64,000 nucleotides of DNA, from positions 23,307 through 87,306 of the forward strand of contig WGLV01000014.1 of the NCBI GenBank assembly GCA_016125385.1. The letters run 5' to 3'. The translations under genes were made by a program, and so were the position numbers. Under the pieces are notes generated by a model. The model had not been told where the DNA came from, searched no databases, and saw nothing but the letters and a program-made list of their open reading frames with translations. The DNA is from a bacterium. GTDB taxonomy: Bacteria; Hinthialibacterota; Hinthialibacteria; Hinthialibacterales; Hinthialibacteraceae. Of the stretch, positions 60,608 through 64,000 are shown piece by piece (position 1 is the stretch's first letter; every line of letters starts with the position of its first letter).

Positions 60608-61928
60608 AACGATTTCTTAAGCTGATCAGTTTCTGATATTTCTTCTGATAGTCCATGTTGTTTGGCGCCAGTTCAATAGCGCGCCGCATGGCGTCAATGC
60701 TTTTCTCAAGTTGGCGGCTGAAAAAATATGCTTTGCTGAGCAGATCGAACGCCTCCGGATTTGGGTGAATCGATACCGCATCCTCCAGCAGGTTAATGGC
60801 GAGGGGAAGGTCACGCTTCAGGCGGAGCAGCGCTTCCGCGTGCGCGGCGAGATATTGGGCGTTATCCGGCGCCAGCAGCGCCGCTTGCCGATAGTGAGGT
60901 TCAGCTTCTTCAAGGCGGTTCATCCGAGCGTATACACCCGCCAGTTCATAGTGCAGATCGGCGGAATGTGGTTTAAGAGCGATTCGGCGTTTCAGTACGC
61001 CGGCGGCCTCGTCATACTGCTGATTTCTGATTAACAGAGAGCCCAGGGTATTTAAAATCTCATCGTTACCGGGATTGATCGCATCCGCTTTTTTCAGAAA
61101 CAGGATGGCGTGTTCAGCGTCATGATTCGCGTCAAAAGCCCCAGCGATATCCGCCAATGTTTGCGCGGCGAGACGCTGTGACGATTCATCGTCCGTCGGT
61201 TGGGGCGATTCATCCAGAATGGCGAATTCCCTTTTTTTCGTGTTCTTGAACTCATCCAGATAGGCTCGGGCTTTATCCATGTCACCCTGTTTTCGGGCGA
61301 TTTGAGCGAGAAGGTAATGAGGTTCGCTGAAACGCTCGTCGAGTTCATGGCATCGCTCAGCGTATTGGCGCGCTTCATCCATCTTGCCAAGATCGAAATA
61401 CAGTTTGGCGGCGTAGTAATGAGCGGAAGGATTGTGGGGCTCGTTCTCGATACATTTCAGGTAAGACTTTAAGGCTTCTTCATTACGATTCAGCTTTTCA
61501 AGGCATGCTCCGATTCTTGCGTAAGTTCCCTGCGATTTTGGGTTTGTTTCTATCTCTTTTCGATACCACTTTAATGCGTCTTCAAAGCGGCTCTGTTTAA
61601 ATCGGCAGGCTCCCAGCATGGAATACACGGGACCGTTGGCGGGTGCGGTTTCCGTTTCAAGCAGTGCTTTTTTAAAGGCTTCAATCGCTTCTTCATAGCG
61701 GAAGGCGCGGTAGAGCGTCATGCCACGGATGTATTCCAGCGCGCTTTTGAAGTCAGGACTGGCGAACCCCTGTGCCTGATCGATTTGATTGAGGCAATAC
61801 TCAATCACGCTGGAGGGTGTCAGGCTGGAAGCAGACGTGGCGGACGAGGGAGAGTTCGATGTTTCTGACCAGGCTGGAAAACTGAAAAATAAGCAAAAAA
61901 ACAGAATCAACCGAAGCGGCCGGTTCAT
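60606..61928 (-). CDS. Exported TPR-repeat protein
   Basis: The protein has 440 residues with a signal peptide ending near F-P-A-W-S. About ten tetratricopeptide repeats fill residues 60-435 (for example Y-R-A-F-R-Y-E-E-A-I-E-A-F-K-K-A, H-Y-Y-A-A-K-L-Y-F-D-L-G-K, L-H-Y-E-L-A-G-V-Y-A-R-M-N-R). It is a periplasmic protein-binding scaffold by family. It faces the FG-GAP/ASPIC gene and matches in kind the TPR half of the fusion at 20279, so the two proteins may work together (inference). Confidence 0.85.
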   Translation of the reverse strand: MNRPLRLILFFCLFFSFPAWSETSNSPSSATSASSLTPSSVIEYCLNQIDQAQGFASPDFKSALEYIRGMTLYRAFRYEEAIEAFKKALLETETAPANGPVYSMLGACRFKQSRFEDALKWYRKEIETNPKSQGTYARIGACLEKLNRNEEALKSYLKCIENEPHNPSAHYYAAKLYFDLGKMDEARQYAERCHELDERFSEPHYLLAQIARKQGDMDKARAYLDEFKNTKKREFAILDESPQPTDDESSQRLAAQTLADIAGAFDANHDAEHAILFLKKADAINPGNDEILNTLGSLLIRNQQYDEAAGVLKRRIALKPHSADLHYELAGVYARMNRLEEAEPHYRQAALLAPDNAQYLAAHAEALLRLKRDLPLAINLLEDAVSIHPNPEAFDLLSKAYFFSRQLEKSIDAMRRAIELAPNNMDYQKKYQKLISLRNR

Positions 61929-62010
61929 GGAATTTCCCCTTTAAGTTCAAAGCAATTAAGAAATTTAATTCAATCGAATAGATTATACTCCAGAACGTCT
62001 TTCTTGCCAA

Positions 62011-63654
62011 TCACTCAACACGTTTGAAGTGGATCAACGCCGCGCGGCTCTTCGGCGCGCCGAATTCGAAAGTTCCTGTCGCATCTTCGCTTAGGGTGTT
62101 TGCTTTCATGTTGATGACGTCATAAAGGACCACCCTCCATGCACCGGAGCCGAGATGCGCCTGAATGGATTTAGCCTCGTGACAGCTTCCTAGAGCGTAC
62201 TCCTTGCCGGGATTGGACAGGACGCGGAAGTCATCGGGCAGATTGGAGAACACATTCGAGCCGGGCGCCATTCGATAGAAAGATATGTTCGAATCGATTA
62301 TTTCACGAAGCCATTTGAGGTTATCGGCGGCGTGGTGGATCGCGGGATCGAAGCCCCCGACGAAGTACTGGCCGAGTTTAACGCCTGATTTTTCACCGGT
62401 GGTAGCGTAACCTCCTCCCAGAAACGCGCCGAGGTGAGACTCGATGGTGTCCTCTTCAGAATGCCTGTCGCCTTCGCCCTCATAGCTGAGCTCGTCATTG
62501 ATGGTTGGCATGGGACGCGCTTGCGCGTCATTCCAGACGGATTGCATGACGTCAGAGGCGGGAGCGAGGCGGCGTATTTTATTCTGAATAATACGATGAT
62601 CGGCCCATTCAGGCAGAGTGAGAAACTCGGGTGACCATAGCGTCCTTGGCGTCGAATGGACGCTCAAGGGTGTTGGATAAGGAAGAGAAGAGCGGATGAG
62701 GGCTCCGAATCGTGCGATATCCGCCTCGGTGTATTTCGGAGTTTTGATTTCGTATTCATTACACAGACACAACCAGACGTTGGGATAAGATCCATACCGC
62801 GCGGCGATGTAACGCAGATAGGGGGACGGATCGGCTCCATTCGCGGCGGCGCGCAAAGTCGAGCGTGATTCAAGCCGGTCGGGGCCGGCTAGAATCAGAT
62901 CGGCGATCAGGTCGCAATCGAACGCGGTCTGGACGGCGAGGTCGACGCGCTGATGAAACCATCTGGGGTTGGGACGGAAGGAATAATCGCCGCTGTCGGT
63001 TGGTTTTCCATCGTCGTCGAGAAACGGCTTTTCGTAGGGATTCGGGTAGAGGTCGCCGAAGAGCGTGAATCGAAGTTTTTTGAAATACGCCGCGTTTTGT
63101 TCGACGTCTTTTTTAATATCGTTGCCGGTCAGTCGCCCTTCGTATTTGTAACCCGAAAGAAAACTGTAATGCGTGTTACCGAAGATGTAGGGATGAGACC
63201 CGTCGGACCGTTTATACCAGCGCCGTCCGGGCGTATCGGAGTCGACCAGCCAGAAGCCGGGGTGATCGGATTGTTCAGCGACGATGTCATCGCCTCCGTG
63301 TTGTCCTCGAAGTTCCGGCTGGTTGGAGGCGGTTTCGACGATCGTCCAGCGGCCGGGTTGAGTGGGGCAAAAACGGATGGCGTAACGTCCGCCTCGCATG
63401 CCGCCGGCGCCGTCGGAGTTCCAGAAGCCTTGTAATGTATACTCGGCTGAGCCGCTTTCGTGGCGGATGCGCGCCGAGAGTTCCACATCGCGCGCGGGGG
63501 CGTCTCCCGGCCCCATCGCAGGCCCGCTGAAGTGGATTTCGAATACGTGATAGACGGCGGTTCGCCCCAGTTCGGCGGGGGATGCGGATGAAAGAAGAAA
63601 AAGCGAGCAGATAAAGAATACGGACAGACTGATAGCGTGCTGGTAATGTTTCAT
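62011..63654 (-). CDS. Exported DUF5060/DUF4038-type glycoside hydrolase
   Basis: The protein has about 547 residues with a signal peptide. Residues 35-130 form the DUF5060 beta domain (Y-H-V-F-E-I-H-F-S-G and F-C-P-T-Q-P-G-R-W). A TIM-barrel region follows (Y-I-F-G-N-T-H-Y-S-F near 160, W-L-C-L-C-N-E-Y-E near 292 and I-N-D-E-L-S-Y-E-G near 385), with likely acid residues in N-E-Y-E and N-D-E-L. The C-terminal 85 residues are a beta-sandwich. The layout matches the DUF4038/apiosidase-like glycosidases; the substrate is unknown. GGGAG lies 8 bases before ATG 63654, so the seven-residue extension to 63675 is rejected. Confidence 0.82.
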   Translation of the reverse strand: MKHYQHAISLSVFFICSLFLLSSASPAELGRTAVYHVFEIHFSGPAMGPGDAPARDVELSARIRHESGSAEYTLQGFWNSDGAGGMRGGRYAIRFCPTQPGRWTIVETASNQPELRGQHGGDDIVAEQSDHPGFWLVDSDTPGRRWYKRSDGSHPYIFGNTHYSFLSGYKYEGRLTGNDIKKDVEQNAAYFKKLRFTLFGDLYPNPYEKPFLDDDGKPTDSGDYSFRPNPRWFHQRVDLAVQTAFDCDLIADLILAGPDRLESRSTLRAAANGADPSPYLRYIAARYGSYPNVWLCLCNEYEIKTPKYTEADIARFGALIRSSLPYPTPLSVHSTPRTLWSPEFLTLPEWADHRIIQNKIRRLAPASDVMQSVWNDAQARPMPTINDELSYEGEGDRHSEEDTIESHLGAFLGGGYATTGEKSGVKLGQYFVGGFDPAIHHAADNLKWLREIIDSNISFYRMAPGSNVFSNLPDDFRVLSNPGKEYALGSCHEAKSIQAHLGSGAWRVVLYDVINMKANTLSEDATGTFEFGAPKSRAALIHFKRVE

Positions 63655-63859
63655 GATGTTCGCTCCCACAATCAATCATGCAAAGACAGTTCAGTTGAAT
63701 TTACCCTACCGCGCGCGAAGCCGATTTTCAACAATTTTTTCACCGCTCCTGGTGTAGAAATTCAAGACGTGATACCAAATCGTATGTTAACAATCGATGC
63801 TTAAAGCATCCGGGTAACAGGAACAAACAGCGATTTCGTGATATGGTTGAGCGTTGTGA

Positions 63860-64000
63860 TGACCTGCCCCCATAGAATTGATCCATCGGGAGTGAGAGAA
63901 ATAGATTGATTTGAAAAGAAAGGGTTTCTCTCATGAGCAAAAAAGGCAGACGTTACAGCGAAGAACAGATCGTTGGGATTCTTCGTGAGATCGAGGCGGG
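63860..64000 (+). mobile_element. Left end of an IS3-family insertion sequence (runs past the window)
   Basis: TGACCTGCCCCC at 63860 looks like the terminal inverted repeat of an IS3-family element, starting TG as usual. The first transposase frame begins 73 bases later. The other end and any target duplication are outside the window. Confidence 0.7.
63933..64000 (+). CDS. IS3-family transposase OrfA, N-terminus only
   Basis: Twenty-two full codons are visible. They read M-S-K-K-G-R-R-Y-S-E-E-Q-I-V-G-I-L-R-E-I-E-A, the helix-turn-helix start of IS3-type OrfA (consensus R-F-S-E-E-Q-I-I-x-I-L-R-E). The protein binds the element's ends. AAAGG lies about 10 bases before the ATG. The rest lies past the window. 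Confidence 0.85.
   Translation, partial: MSKKGRRYSEEQIVGILREIEA

Overview
This 64 kb window reads as a chromosome segment of a Gram-negative, heterotrophic, probably uncultured bacterium. Evidence for an outer membrane is a beta-barrel porin next to cytochrome lipoproteins, and a relative of a lipid A sugar dehydrogenase. The gene content resembles Planctomycetes/Verrucomicrobia-type or neighbouring candidate-phylum genomes: two sulfatases, a cytochrome-DUF1549-LamG-DUF1553 protein beside a DUF1501 protein, a DUF1080 protein, Tat-exported propellers, and ASPIC/UnbV-FG-GAP proteins. The exact phylum cannot be fixed from sequence reading alone. I recognised no rRNA, tRNA or CRISPR array.

Left part (1-9600): two divergent redox operons share an AT-rich spacer. 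The leftward operon encodes an undecaheme cytochrome fused to a cytochrome-b-type membrane domain, a four-cluster ferredoxin fused to an NrfD/HybB quinone-binding membrane protein, and a further exported protein cut by the window edge. The rightward operon encodes a nonaheme cytochrome, a tetraheme c554-like cytochrome, an outer-membrane beta-barrel and an undecaheme cytochrome lipoprotein, and ends in a strong terminator. Together these carry 35 CxxCH sites. They look like a complete route from the quinone pool to the cell surface, or to a periplasmic or extracellular acceptor.

10-14 kb: a PHP-type phosphoesterase, then btaA-btaB for betaine-lipid synthesis, then a BrnT/BrnA toxin-antitoxin pair whose toxin gene carries a frameshift. 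14-23 kb: a glycoside-hydrolase-like protein, a propeller plus alpha-barrel protein, a methyltransferase, and a TPR/FG-GAP/ASPIC fusion. 23-28 kb: sucrose synthase and two-domain sucrose-phosphate synthase/phosphatase in one operon. 28-31.5 kb: phnW-phnX and a pbfA-like gene for aminoethylphosphonate and hydroxy-aminoethylphosphonate breakdown. Betaine lipids and phosphonate use together suggest life under phosphate limitation (inference).

31.5-48.8 kb: an intramembrane-protease-like protein, two unknown envelope proteins, then a polymer-degradation region (sulfatase, NHL propeller, DUF1549/1553 protein, DUF1501 protein, DUF1080 protein, CocE-like hydrolase, second sulfatase). Inside it is a metzincin protease gene broken by an in-frame amber codon; this gene and its neighbour lie between two almost identical 39-base hairpins. 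48.8-58.8 kb: galT-galE, a GH32/43-like propeller, a CgeB-like glycosyltransferase overlapping a GnnA-like dehydrogenase, and an overlapping trio of histidine kinase, SAM hydrolase and glycosyltransferase. 58.8-63.7 kb: an FG-GAP/ASPIC protein convergent with a TPR protein (the same two modules that are fused at 20-23 kb), then a DUF5060-type glycoside hydrolase. The last 140 bases are the left end of an IS3-family insertion sequence.
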